From contig MGTV01000030.1 in NCBI GenBank assembly GCA_001799635.1, positions 15,995 to 79,994 on the forward strand: a stretch of 64,000 nucleotides of DNA, in the 5' to 3' direction. Below are positions 1-7,757 of this stretch, one piece after another. Position 1 is the stretch's first letter; each line of letters begins with the position of its first letter. The notes under the pieces are model-generated. The model did not search any database and was not told the DNA's origin. It worked only from the letters and a program-made list of their open reading frames with translations. The stretch comes from Elusimicrobia bacterium GWA2_62_23. GTDB lineage: Bacteria > Elusimicrobiota > Elusimicrobia > Elusimicrobiales > UBA9959. The translations under genes and the position numbers were made by a program.

Positions 1-1
1 A

Positions 2-898
2 AAGGCCGGCGTCCAGGTGCTCACCGCCCTCGACGAGGGCTACCCTGAACTACTGAAAAAGATCTACGACCCGCCGCTCGTGCTCTACGTGCGGGGGGCC
101 TTCAAGCCCGTTCCGGCGGCCGGGATAGTGGGCACGCGCAAGGCCACGGCTTACGGCCTGCGGACGGCCTCGCGCCTGGCCTCCGAGCTGGCCGCGGCGG
201 GAGTGGCCGTGGTAAGCGGGCTGGCGCGAGGGGTGGATACCGCGGCGCACCAGGCGGTGGTAGCGGCCGGCGGGGTGACCTGGGCGGCGCTGGGTACGGG
301 CCTCGCCACTGTTTTTCCTTCCGAGAACGCGCGGCTGGCCGGGAAGATCGTGGAGACCGGCGGCGCGCTTGTTTCCGAATTCCCCATGGAGATGCAGGCC
401 TTCCCCAGCCATTTTCCCAGGCGCAACAGGATCATTTCCGGCTTGTCGCTGGCCACGGTGGTGGTGGAGGGCGGCTTCGAGTCCGGCGCGCTGATAACGG
501 CGCGGTTCGCGCTGGAGCAGGGGCGTGAAGTGCTGGCGGTGCCGGGCCCGGTGGATTCCCCGGTGAGCCGCGGCCCCAACTATTACATAAAGAACGGAGC
601 GTATCCGGCCGAGAACGCCGAGGATATAATCGCCTGCTTCCCGCCCGACTACCTCTTCGGGCTGAAAACGCCGCGGCGGGGCGGAGCTAAAAGTCCGGCC
701 GAGGCGCTGCTGCGCGGACTTTCCGGGGACGCCCTGCTGGCCTTTAAGGAGATCGCCGCCGATGAAGGGGGGCTGACCGCCGACGAGGTGACGCTTAAAC
801 TCGGCTGGCCAGTGCAGCGGGCCGCGGCGGCGCTGTTCGAACTGGAGGCCGCAGGCTCCCTGATGTCCCGCGGCGGGCGTTACTGCCGCGCGGTCTGA
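2..898 (+). CDS. dprA: DNA processing protein DprA (5' end outside window)
   Basis: DprA/Smf binds incoming single-stranded DNA and loads RecA during natural transformation. The visible part starts with the typical family stretch YPELLKKIYDPP and has the Rossmann-like core motifs GTRKATAYG, SGLARGVDTAAH and FPRRNRIISGLS. It ends in a winged-helix domain (about the last 60 residues, GGLTADEVTLKLGW). The frame is open to the left edge: codons at 2-16 read KAGVQ before the GTG at 17. The usual N-terminal helical domain of about 70-100 residues must therefore lie upstream, and GTG 17 should not be taken as the start. It is followed by topA, a gene order common in bacteria. Identification is firm; only the extent is unknown. 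Confidence 0.93.
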   Translation, partial: KAGVQVLTALDEGYPELLKKIYDPPLVLYVRGAFKPVPAAGIVGTRKATAYGLRTASRLASELAAAGVAVVSGLARGVDTAAHQAVVAAGGVTWAALGTGLATVFPSENARLAGKIVETGGALVSEFPMEMQAFPSHFPRRNRIISGLSLATVVVEGGFESGALITARFALEQGREVLAVPGPVDSPVSRGPNYYIKNGAYPAENAEDIIACFPPDYLFGLKTPRRGGAKSPAEALLRGLSGDALLAFKEIAADEGGLTADEVTLKLGWPVQRAAAALFELEAAGSLMSRGGRYCRAV

Positions 899-974
899 AA
901 GGCGGCCTTGGAGCCCCTCTTTCGGCGTAAATCGGGGGGATCCTTGCGCGGCTTTTTGCCTTATAAGGATAAAA

Positions 975-980
975 TATAAT
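975..980 (+). promoter_or_regulatory. -10 box (TATAAT) for topA
   Basis: A perfect TATAAT lies in a short AT-rich island between dprA and topA. I see no -35 hexamer at a good distance. The predicted transcription start is about 987, only about 10 bases before the topA ATG, and no clear Shine-Dalgarno sequence lies between. Confidence 0.5.
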
Positions 981-996
981 ATTATTGATATCTATT

Positions 997-3195
997 ATGG
1001 CTGAAAAAACACCCAAACCCGTTAAATCCAAAGGCAAGCGCCACCTGGTGATAGTCGAGTCTCCTACCAAGGAGAAGACCATAAGCCGCTTCCTGGACGC
1101 AGATTTTATAGTGCGCAGTTCTTTCGGACACGTGCGCGACCTGCCCAAGGACGAACTTGGCGTGGACGTGAAGGACAAGTTCACGCCCAAGTACGTGCTG
1201 GTGGAGCGCGCCAAGAAGATCATAGCCGAACTGAACATGATCGCCAAGAACGCGGACGTGATCTACCTGGCCACCGACCCTGACCGCGAAGGCGAGGCCA
1301 TCAGCTGGCACCTGCGCGAGGCCATCAAGGCGGACGTGCCGTTCAAGCGCATCAGCTTCCACGAGATCACCAAGACCGCCATAGCGGAGTCGCTCAAGAC
1401 CCCGCGCGACCTGGACATGGCGCTGGTGAACGCCCAGCAGAGCCGCCGCATCATAGACCGCATAGTGGGCTACAAGCTCTCGCCGCTGCTTTGGAGCAAG
1501 ATCAAGAGCGGCCTGTCCGCCGGGCGCGTGCAGAGCGTGACCGTGCGCCTCATAGCCGAGAGGGCCAAGGAAATAGCGGCCTTCAAGGAAGAGGACTATT
1601 ACACCGTTTACGCCAAGCTCGCCAAGGGCGACTCCAAGGACTTCGACTCCAAATTGGTGCGCTGGGAAGGCGCCGCCGTGGAGCAGACCATCCTGCTCAA
1701 GCTCTTCGCCGAGGACTACCGCTACAAGACCTCCGTCTTCAAGAAGATAGAGGACACCGTGGAGGCCGGCACCTACCTGCGCAACTCCAAGCTGACCGTC
1801 TCCAAGGTGGACGCCAAGGCCGTGCGTCAGAAGCCCAAGCCGCCGTTCATCACCAGCACCCTGCAGCAGGACGCCTACAACAAGCTCGGCTTCTCCTCGG
1901 ACCGCACCATGAAGGTGGCCCAGAGCCTCTACGAAGGCGTGGAACTGGAAGGCGAGCGCTCCGGCCTCATCACCTACATGCGTACCGACTCGTTCAACGT
2001 GTCGGCCGACATGCAGAAAGAAGCCGCCGAGTTCATCACCAAGACCTACGGCAAGGAATTCTGCCCGGCCAAGCCGCCCACCTATCTCAAGAAGGTGAAG
2101 GGCGCGCAGGAAGCCCACGAAGCCATCCACCCCACGTCCGCCTACAAGCGGCCCGAGGAGATGGCTAAGTTCCTCAACCCCGACCAGGCCAAGCTCTACG
2201 ATCTGATCTGGCGCCGCTTCATGGCCAGCCAGATGGAAGAAGCCATCTTCGACTCGCTCTCCGTGGAATTCTCGGACGGGTCCGGAGGACAAGTTGATTC
2301 CTCCGCTCCTTCTTCGTCAGGAGACTCGAAGGGCCGCGCCGTGCTGCGCACCAGCGGCCGCACCGTGAAGTTCGAGGGCTACCTGAAGATCTACATGGAA
2401 GAGAAAGAGGAGGAAGTGGCCGGCGAGGACGAGGAAGGCTCCATGGCGCTTCCGCCGCTGAAAGAAGGCGACGTGGTGATCCTCAAGGATATCTCCACCA
2501 AGTCGCACAAGACCAGCCCGCCGCCGAACTACAACGAAGCCAGCATCATAAAGACGCTGGAAAAGCACGGCATCGGCCGGCCTTCCACCTACGCCGTCAT
2601 CATAAAGAACATCATTGACCGCGGCTACATCAACCGCGAGAAGGACCGCAAACTGCTCATCACCGAGCTCGGCGCCCTGGTGACCGAAAAGCTCAAAGAC
2701 TTCTTCAAGGATATCATGGAGATCTCCTACACGGCCTCCATAGAGGACAAACTCGACGATATCGCCGACGGCAACATGGACTGGGTGAAGTTCATGGGCG
2801 AGTTCTACGGGCCTTTCTCCGAAGAGCTGGCTACCGCTGAGAAGGATATGACGCGCTCGCGCCCTAACGTCATAAAGACCAATGAGAAGTGCCCGCTGTG
2901 CCTATCGCCCATGGTGCAGCGCGAGAGCCGCTTCGGCAAGTACCTCTCCTGCTCGCGCTTCCCCAAGTGTAAGGGCAAGGTGCCGCTCGACAAGGAAGGC
3001 AACAAGCAGGAATACTTCGCCCCCATCAAGACCGAGAAGACCTGCACCAAGTGCAACAAGAACGCCATGCTGCTCCGTAAGAGCGCGCGCGGCTACTTCC
3101 TGGCCTGCTCGGGCTTTCCCAAGTGCCGCAACATAGAGCAGCCCACGCCCGAAGAAGTGGAGAAGCTGATCGCCTCCAGGAATAAACCTTCCTGA
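997..3195 (+). CDS. topA: DNA topoisomerase I (type IA)
   Basis: Relaxes negative supercoils by cutting one strand through a tyrosine. The 732-residue protein begins with a Lys-rich tail and then the Toprim domain (LVIVESPTKEKT, later DPDREGEAISWH). The catalytic tyrosine sits in LITYMRTDS near residue 327. The C-terminus has two four-cysteine zinc fingers (CPLC...CSRFPKC and CTKC...CSGFPKC). I chose ATG 997 over an in-frame TTG at 985 because the protein then starts with MAEKTPKP. A Ser/Gly-rich insert (about residues 426-446, DNA about 2273-2335) interrupts the otherwise conserved body. The gene ends at a strong bidirectional terminator shared with the amylase gene. Confidence 0.97.
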   Translation: MAEKTPKPVKSKGKRHLVIVESPTKEKTISRFLDADFIVRSSFGHVRDLPKDELGVDVKDKFTPKYVLVERAKKIIAELNMIAKNADVIYLATDPDREGEAISWHLREAIKADVPFKRISFHEITKTAIAESLKTPRDLDMALVNAQQSRRIIDRIVGYKLSPLLWSKIKSGLSAGRVQSVTVRLIAERAKEIAAFKEEDYYTVYAKLAKGDSKDFDSKLVRWEGAAVEQTILLKLFAEDYRYKTSVFKKIEDTVEAGTYLRNSKLTVSKVDAKAVRQKPKPPFITSTLQQDAYNKLGFSSDRTMKVAQSLYEGVELEGERSGLITYMRTDSFNVSADMQKEAAEFITKTYGKEFCPAKPPTYLKKVKGAQEAHEAIHPTSAYKRPEEMAKFLNPDQAKLYDLIWRRFMASQMEEAIFDSLSVEFSDGSGGQVDSSAPSSSGDSKGRAVLRTSGRTVKFEGYLKIYMEEKEEEVAGEDEEGSMALPPLKEGDVVILKDISTKSHKTSPPPNYNEASIIKTLEKHGIGRPSTYAVIIKNIIDRGYINREKDRKLLITELGALVTEKLKDFFKDIMEISYTASIEDKLDDIADGNMDWVKFMGEFYGPFSEELATAEKDMTRSRPNVIKTNEKCPLCLSPMVQRESRFGKYLSCSRFPKCKGKVPLDKEGNKQEYFAPIKTEKTCTKCNKNAMLLRKSARGYFLACSGFPKCRNIEQPTPEEVEKLIASRNKPS

Positions 3196-3210
3196 AGCCG
3201 CTAAGGCGCA

Positions 3211-3242
3211 AAAAAACCCGGGCTTAACGGCCCGGGTTTTTT
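3211..3242. terminator. Bidirectional intrinsic terminator between topA and amylase
   Basis: A near-perfect palindrome: AAAAAACCCGGGC, a short TTAACG loop, then GCCCGGGTTTTTT. It has an A-tract on one side and a T-tract on the other, so it can end both the rightward topA transcript and the leftward amylase transcript. Confidence 0.92.
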
Positions 3243-3258
3243 ATTTGCCGGCTCGCGG

Positions 3259-4698
3259 CTACTTTATGGGGCGGCTCCATACGGCGTAGCGCTCGCCGCT
3301 GGCCTCCAGGGCCCAGCCGTCGCCGGGGGTCCAGCCCCAGTTCTTGCCCAGCTTCACCACCAGCTGTTTGTGCTTGCCGGCCACGGTGGCGGCGTACAGG
3401 CCGTTGGCGGCCGCGAGGATCTGCATGGAGCTGGTGGAGGTCACGCCGGCGGAGCGGCGCAGAAGGACCAGTTTCGAAATGGCTTCGCGGGCCGCCGGGC
3501 CCCAGTCGAAGAAATGCGGCCAGAATACGCAGGGAATGCCGGGGTGGGTAAGGATATAGGCGTAGCCCATGAGCCGCTGCGTTTTGTATTCCTGGGAGGC
3601 GTTCTGGATGAAGTTGGGGTCGCGCGGGGAGGTGTCGTGGCTCTCCACGTAGGTCACGGCCTTGGCCGGCCACCAGCCTATCACGCCGGAGGGGCGGCCG
3701 TTGTCGTTGAGCAGTTCGTAGCGCTCGCTCTCTACCGCGCCCACCAGGGCGTAGCGCTGCGTGAAATCGAAGGCCGTGGAGGCGTTGGCCTTGCCGGCGG
3801 AGGAATCAGTGCCGTCTATCCAGCCGACTATCTGCTGGCGGTCGGTGTCGTAATATTCCCCTACCGTGAAAGCCGGGCTCGAGGCGGTGTTGTAGTCCTC
3901 TATGTGGGAGGGGGCGTAGCCCTTCACCATGTCGTAGCGCCACCCGTCGAAACCGACGGTGTGCTTTAGCCAGCGCATGAAGATCCTGGAATCCTCCTGT
4001 ACCAGCGGGTCGCGGTGGTCCAGGTCGCGGCAGCCGAAGTCGCCCTGACCTTCGTCACCGTAAAGCGAGCGCGGCAGGGCCGCATAGGAGGGCTGGGCCC
4101 AGACCTCGTCGTTATTGACTATGGCGTTGGACGGCCAGTCGGGGTTCTTGAAATCGAGCCAGTTGGTGGAGCCGTTGCGGTGGTTGAGCACTATGTCGGC
4201 CAGTACCTTCACGCCGGCCTTGTGCATGGACTTTACCGCTTCCATGAGGACTTCTTTTTTGCCCCACTGGGAATCCAGGTTGTACCACTCCCTGGGATAA
4301 TAGCTGCCCACCGACACGGGCGGGAACCAGACCAGGTCGAACCCGGCCGCGCCTATTTCCGGGGCCTTGCGGGAGAGCTCTCCCCACCAGCCGCGGGGCG
4401 GTTTCTGCCAGTAGTCGTCCGCGTACCAGTGAAAACCCTGCAGCATGATGAGTTCGCTGCCGGGGCCGTCCAGCCTGCGCTGGGGAGGGGGGGTAAAGAC
4501 CTTGCTGGAATACCTGGCCGTCGCGGCCTTCCAATCCGCCTGGGCGGCGGCGGAGACCCGGTAGGGCAGGGGAATCGCCGGAACGTCGGAGATGGCTCCG
4601 GCTTTCAGCTGCTCCTCGGCGCGCGGGGCGCCGGCGGCGGGGCGGGTAAAGAGTAGGGGTACGGCTAATATTAAAAGGAGGCGTTTGATATGGCGCAT
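3259..4698 (-). CDS. Secreted alpha-amylase, plant-type GH13 family
   Basis: Hydrolyses alpha-1,4-glucan. The 479-residue protein has a signal peptide (MRHIKRLLLILAVPLLF...) and about 60 extra residues before the barrel. GH13 motifs: DIVLNH (168-173), GFDGWRYDMVKG with nucleophile Asp256, EYYD with acid/base Glu281, and ESHDT with Asp355. The barrel and the C-terminal end (GYAYILTHPGIPC, FFDWG, GERYAVW) resemble cereal-type alpha-amylases. A shorter paralogue lies at 21685-22917. The gene sits on the opposite strand between topA and xerC. The start is ATG 4698, with GGAGGG about 11 bases upstream. Substrate (starch or glycogen) is inferred. Confidence 0.93.
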   Translation of the reverse strand: MRHIKRLLLILAVPLLFTRPAAGAPRAEEQLKAGAISDVPAIPLPYRVSAAAQADWKAATARYSSKVFTPPPQRRLDGPGSELIMLQGFHWYADDYWQKPPRGWWGELSRKAPEIGAAGFDLVWFPPVSVGSYYPREWYNLDSQWGKKEVLMEAVKSMHKAGVKVLADIVLNHRNGSTNWLDFKNPDWPSNAIVNNDEVWAQPSYAALPRSLYGDEGQGDFGCRDLDHRDPLVQEDSRIFMRWLKHTVGFDGWRYDMVKGYAPSHIEDYNTASSPAFTVGEYYDTDRQQIVGWIDGTDSSAGKANASTAFDFTQRYALVGAVESERYELLNDNGRPSGVIGWWPAKAVTYVESHDTSPRDPNFIQNASQEYKTQRLMGYAYILTHPGIPCVFWPHFFDWGPAAREAISKLVLLRRSAGVTSTSSMQILAAANGLYAATVAGKHKQLVVKLGKNWGWTPGDGWALEASGERYAVWSRPIK

Positions 4699-4728
4699 GC
4701 TATAAAAGGCCCTCCGAGGCCATGAGAT

Positions 4729-4734
4729 ATTATA
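4729..4734 (-). promoter_or_regulatory. -10 box (TATAAT, minus strand) for the amylase
   Basis: Read on the minus strand the sequence is CTGTATAATATC, 30 bases before the amylase ATG. A weak -35 (TTTCCG) lies about 17 bases further upstream. This would give a leader of about 24 bases containing GGAGGG. Confidence 0.45.
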
Positions 4735-4805
4735 CAGAATCGGCGCCGGACGGAAAGGGCCAAAAGGCCCAAGCCGCGGCCGGCCTAAAGGTGCCCCCAA
4801 CTTGC

Positions 4806-4811
4806 TAGAAT
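4806..4811 (+). promoter_or_regulatory. -10 box (TAGAAT) abutting the xerC start
   Basis: TAGAAT is followed by seven bases and then the xerC ATG at 4819, so the predicted transcription start coincides with the start codon. There is no Shine-Dalgarno sequence. This suggests a leaderless mRNA. Confidence 0.4.
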
Positions 4812-4818
4812 TGTACTG

Positions 4819-5721
4819 ATGAAACTGCTCGTGGAACGCTTCCTGCTGCATCTCAAGGCGCAGCGCAATTTCTCGCGCAACACCATCAAGGCCTACCAGT
4901 TCGACCTGGGGGAATTCCTGGCGTACGCGGCGGCCAATAAGGGCGGGGCCGTCCTGGACCGCCTCCTGATGCGCGGCTATATCGCCCATATAAGCGAACG
5001 GAAGGTTTCCCGCAATACCCTGCTGCGCAAGATCTCCGCCGTGCGTTCTTTTATCGCCTACCTGCTTGAAACCGGCCAGCTGGAGACGGACCCCTTCGAC
5101 CTTATCACCATCCCCAAAAAGGAGAAGCGCCTGCCGCGCTTCCTCACCGAGGGGGAGGTGGGCAAGCTCCAGGACTATAACCTGCCCGAGCAGGTGGAAG
5201 CCCAGGATAACACTTACTATTTCGCCCTGCGGGACTACGCCCTGTTCGAACTGGTCTATTCCAGCGGCCTGCGGCGCTCCGAGGCCGCCGGCCTGAACGT
5301 GGGAGACCTGGACCTGTTCTCCGGCTTCGTGCGCGTCATGGGCAAGGGCTCGCGCGAGCGGCTGATCCCGGTGGGGGACAAGGCGCTTTCGGCCATCCGC
5401 GCCTATCTCAATACCCGGCCCAAGCCTCTGGCCCACGCCCAGCCCCTGTTCCTCAACCACAAGAACGGCCGCCTGACCGGATCCGGCATAGCGCTGGTAT
5501 TCAAGAAAATGGCCAAGCGCGCGCGTTTCGCCCGGCCCATGAACCCGCATTCGGTGCGCCATTCCTTCGCCACCCACCTGCTCGACCGCGGCTGCGACCT
5601 GAAGTCGGTGCAGGAGATGCTGGGGCATAAGAACCTGCAGACCACCGAGATCTATACCCACGTTTCGCTGGAGCGCCTGAAGGAAGTTTACGACAAGGCG
5701 CACCCGAGGGCCAAGAAATAA
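4819..5721 (+). CDS. xerC: Tyrosine recombinase XerC/XerD
   Basis: Site-specific recombinase that resolves chromosome dimers at dif. The 300-residue protein has the N-terminal SAM-like DNA-binding domain (LKAQRNFSRNTIKAY) and a C-terminal catalytic domain. Catalytic residues: Arg in YSSGLRRSE, Lys in MGKGSRERL, His-x-x-Arg in HSVRHSFATHLL, His in LGHKNL, and nucleophile Tyr in IYTHV. Length and motifs are those of chromosomal Xer proteins, not phage integrases, and the dprA-topA-xerC neighbourhood supports this. I cannot separate XerC from XerD by eye. The stop overlaps the next start by one base (TAATG). Confidence 0.92.
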   Translation: MKLLVERFLLHLKAQRNFSRNTIKAYQFDLGEFLAYAAANKGGAVLDRLLMRGYIAHISERKVSRNTLLRKISAVRSFIAYLLETGQLETDPFDLITIPKKEKRLPRFLTEGEVGKLQDYNLPEQVEAQDNTYYFALRDYALFELVYSSGLRRSEAAGLNVGDLDLFSGFVRVMGKGSRERLIPVGDKALSAIRAYLNTRPKPLAHAQPLFLNHKNGRLTGSGIALVFKKMAKRARFARPMNPHSVRHSFATHLLDRGCDLKSVQEMLGHKNLQTTEIYTHVSLERLKEVYDKAHPRAKK

Positions 5722-6635
5722 TGTCCTTTGATCCCTCGCTGGACAAGGCTCCCGAACTCCTTGCGAAGGCCGCGCGGGCCGCCGGCTGCCGGCCGGACCT
5801 CACGCAGGGCGGCGGCGGGAACGTGTCGGTGAAGCTCGGCGCCGAGCGGATGCTGATAAAGGCGTCCGGCGCGCAGTTGAAGGACGTCACCCCGGCCTCC
5901 GGATACGCCCTGGTCAATTACGGCAATATCAGGCGCCGCATCGCCGCCGGGCCCGGCGACGAGACTTCTTTCTCCGATTTCATCTGCGCGCAGGCCCTGC
6001 CGCTGAAAGGCGTGCCGCCTGCCAAGCCTTCTATCGAGACCGGGTTCCACGCCCTGCTCAATACCGTGGTCATTCACACGCATTCGGTTTATGCCAATAT
6101 CCTCAACATGAGCGTTGAGGGACACGAGATCGGCCGCCGGCTTTTTCCTTCGGCGGAGTTCATTTCCTACAGGTCGCCGGGGCCGCAGCTCTGCTCGGCC
6201 GTGAACGAAAGGGCCCGCGCTTCGGGGCCGCAGGTCTTCTTCCTGGCCAATCACGGCCTGGCGGCGGCCCACGCCGGGGTGGAGGGGGCGCTGGAGCTCA
6301 ACGAGCGCGTGAACGACACCATCCGCCGCGGGCTTTCTCTCCCGGCTTACCCGCGCGTGGAACCGGCGCAAGGCCTGTCCGCCTACAACGCGGGGCGGCT
6401 GGCGCATTACGGCAAAACTTTCATGCTGGAGAACGTGCTGTCCCCGGACCACGCCCTGTACTGCGGCGCCCCGGAGCTGGAAGGGCGCTGCGGGCCCGCC
6501 GGGAACGAGGTGCTGACGGCGCTGTTCTATATTCTGGACTGCATGGCGGGCCTGAAGCTGACCCCGCGCTTCCTGACAAAAGCGGAAGTCGCCGCTTTCG
6601 ATTCCATGAAAAGCGGGCGTTACAGCAGGAAGTAG
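5721..6635 (+). CDS. Class II aldolase/adducin family protein
   Basis: Zinc-dependent class II aldolases cleave or epimerise phosphorylated sugars such as fuculose- or rhamnulose-phosphate. This 304-residue protein has the family's GGGGNVSVK phosphate-binding loop (about residues 31-39), LIKASGAQL, the zinc histidines of HTHS near residue 113, and NHGLAAAH with the third histidine. Its length is above the usual 210-230; the C-terminal 80 residues are not assignable by eye and may resemble the RhaD-type sugar aldolase/dehydrogenase N-domain. It is translationally coupled to xerC (TAATG). The sugar substrate is unknown. Confidence 0.8.
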   Translation: MSFDPSLDKAPELLAKAARAAGCRPDLTQGGGGNVSVKLGAERMLIKASGAQLKDVTPASGYALVNYGNIRRRIAAGPGDETSFSDFICAQALPLKGVPPAKPSIETGFHALLNTVVIHTHSVYANILNMSVEGHEIGRRLFPSAEFISYRSPGPQLCSAVNERARASGPQVFFLANHGLAAAHAGVEGALELNERVNDTIRRGLSLPAYPRVEPAQGLSAYNAGRLAHYGKTFMLENVLSPDHALYCGAPELEGRCGPAGNEVLTALFYILDCMAGLKLTPRFLTKAEVAAFDSMKSGRYSRK

Positions 6636-6788
6636 GATCCGTCGCCATCCTGGCCCCTCGCTCCTGGAAGAGGGAACCGTTGCGCGGTTCCCCTCAGGCC
6701 CTTCGGGCCTGAGGCACTGCAGTGCCCATGGCTGCGCCATGGGCACCCCCCTCCCCAAAGTCGCTCGGAGCCAGGACGCCGACGGATC
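6636..6788. repeat. 153-bp palindromic element with nested hairpins
   Basis: Fills the gap between two convergent genes. The outer arms are GATCCGTCGCCATCCTGGC (6636-6654) and, at 6770-6788, its inverse with two mismatches in 19. Inside are three consecutive perfect hairpins: GGGAACCG/CGGTTCCC (6672-6692, 5-base loop), CTCAGGCC/GGCCTGAG closed by a C(TTCG)G loop (6693-6713), and GTGCCCATGG/CCATGGGCAC (6722-6746, 5-base loop). CACTGCAGTG at 6715-6724 is also palindromic. There is no T-tract, so it is not a plain terminator. Candidate non-autonomous mobile element or structured RNA. Confidence 0.75.
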
Positions 6789-6794
6789 TTTGGT

Positions 6795-7721
6795 TTAGAA
6801 CTCCAGGTTGGGGCGCAGGATGAACTGGAAGCTGTTGGAGGTTTTCGTTCCGGCGGCGCTGTTGGACAGCGGGCCGGAATATTTTTTGTCGGCGGTCCAG
6901 ACGAAGCCGAGTCCCAGTGTGAAGGCCACGCGGGAATTCTTGGCCGGGAATTTCTTATCCACCACCAGGTAATGCCGCAGCGGCTCCAGCTTCTTCTGGG
7001 AGAAGTCGGAGACATATTCGAAGCCGCTGTTGTGCAGCCAGAAAGAAGTGGAGCCTTTGGGTTTGAAGTCGGTGCGGCTGCGGCGGAACCCCACGAAGAA
7101 CGAGTCCGCTATGTGCCGGTCCCCGTGGAACTTGGCGCCGCCGCGGAAGCTCCAGCGCAGGCTGCGGTCGGCCAGGATCTGCTCGCCTTTCAGCTTTCCT
7201 TCCATCTGCACCCAGTTGTCGCGGATGAGTACGTTATCCTTTATATGGTGCGTGCCCAGGTCCACCAGCACGCCCGAGTAGCCGTTGCGCTTGCCCTGGA
7301 AGGACTTGTTGATGGTGTCGAAAGAGACTACGTTGCCGAGGAAGAGGGACAGCGCCCAGGGTTCCTCGAAGCCGGCCGTGACGGCCTGCACCGCGTTGAA
7401 GTTGCTTGACCACTGCATGTCCCCGTAGAAGCCCGGTTGGTGGCGGCGGATGAGCGTGCCGGCGTAGGGCAGCGGGTTCAGGCTGGCCTCCACTATGAGC
7501 GTGCGGGGCTGGTAGAACTTGCTGATGAGCTCCCGGTAGATCTCTAGTTCCGAATCCACCTGGAGGTGGGGGATGGGTTTGCCGGTGAGGCTGTTATATA
7601 CGCCTACCGCCGAATAGTACGGGTCCAGCTCTATCTCCACCGTGGTTTTCTTTTCCGGCGCCTCTTCGGCGGCGGCGAAGGCGGGCAGCAGCAGGAGCAG
7701 CAGGGCGGGCAGCAGTTTCAT
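6795..7721 (-). CDS. Putative outer-membrane beta-barrel protein
   Basis: A 308-residue protein with a clear signal peptide (MKLLPALLLLLLPAFAAA). The body alternates polar and hydrophobic residues as in beta-strands and ends in a terminal phenylalanine (ILRPNLEF), the usual sign of a Bam-assembled barrel. I recognise no family. An in-frame ATG at 7739 would add MINYAS before the signal peptide and lies at the predicted transcription start; ATG 7721 gives the cleaner signal. It is transcribed divergently from the dacB gene and converges on the palindromic element. Confidence 0.7.
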   Translation of the reverse strand: MKLLPALLLLLLPAFAAAEEAPEKKTTVEIELDPYYSAVGVYNSLTGKPIPHLQVDSELEIYRELISKFYQPRTLIVEASLNPLPYAGTLIRRHQPGFYGDMQWSSNFNAVQAVTAGFEEPWALSLFLGNVVSFDTINKSFQGKRNGYSGVLVDLGTHHIKDNVLIRDNWVQMEGKLKGEQILADRSLRWSFRGGAKFHGDRHIADSFFVGFRRSRTDFKPKGSTSFWLHNSGFEYVSDFSQKKLEPLRHYLVVDKKFPAKNSRVAFTLGLGFVWTADKKYSGPLSNSAAGTKTSNSFQFILRPNLEF

Positions 7722-7743
7722 AGAGGCATAATTTATCATTTTT

Positions 7744-7751
7744 AGTATACT
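7744..7751. promoter_or_regulatory. Palindromic AGTATACT shared by two divergent promoters
   Basis: AGTATACT reads the same on both strands, so each strand carries a TATACT -10 hexamer (7746-7751 on plus, 7749-7744 on minus). Predicted starts fall at about 7758 on plus, exactly the dacB ATG, and about 7737 on minus. I see no good -35 on either side. Confidence 0.5.
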
Positions 7752-7757
7752 TTCCCA

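Noticed and set aside
3262-5703. Very long open frame running antisense through xerC and continuous with the amylase
   Set aside because: GC-rich codons leave antisense frames open. The amylase has its own signal peptide at 4698, and the upstream part shows no protein-like motifs while xerC on the other strand is clearly real.
4819-5721. Tyrosine recombinase as a sign of a prophage or integrative element
   Set aside because: It is Xer-length, sits in the dprA-topA neighbourhood, and no tRNA attachment site, direct repeats or phage genes are nearby.
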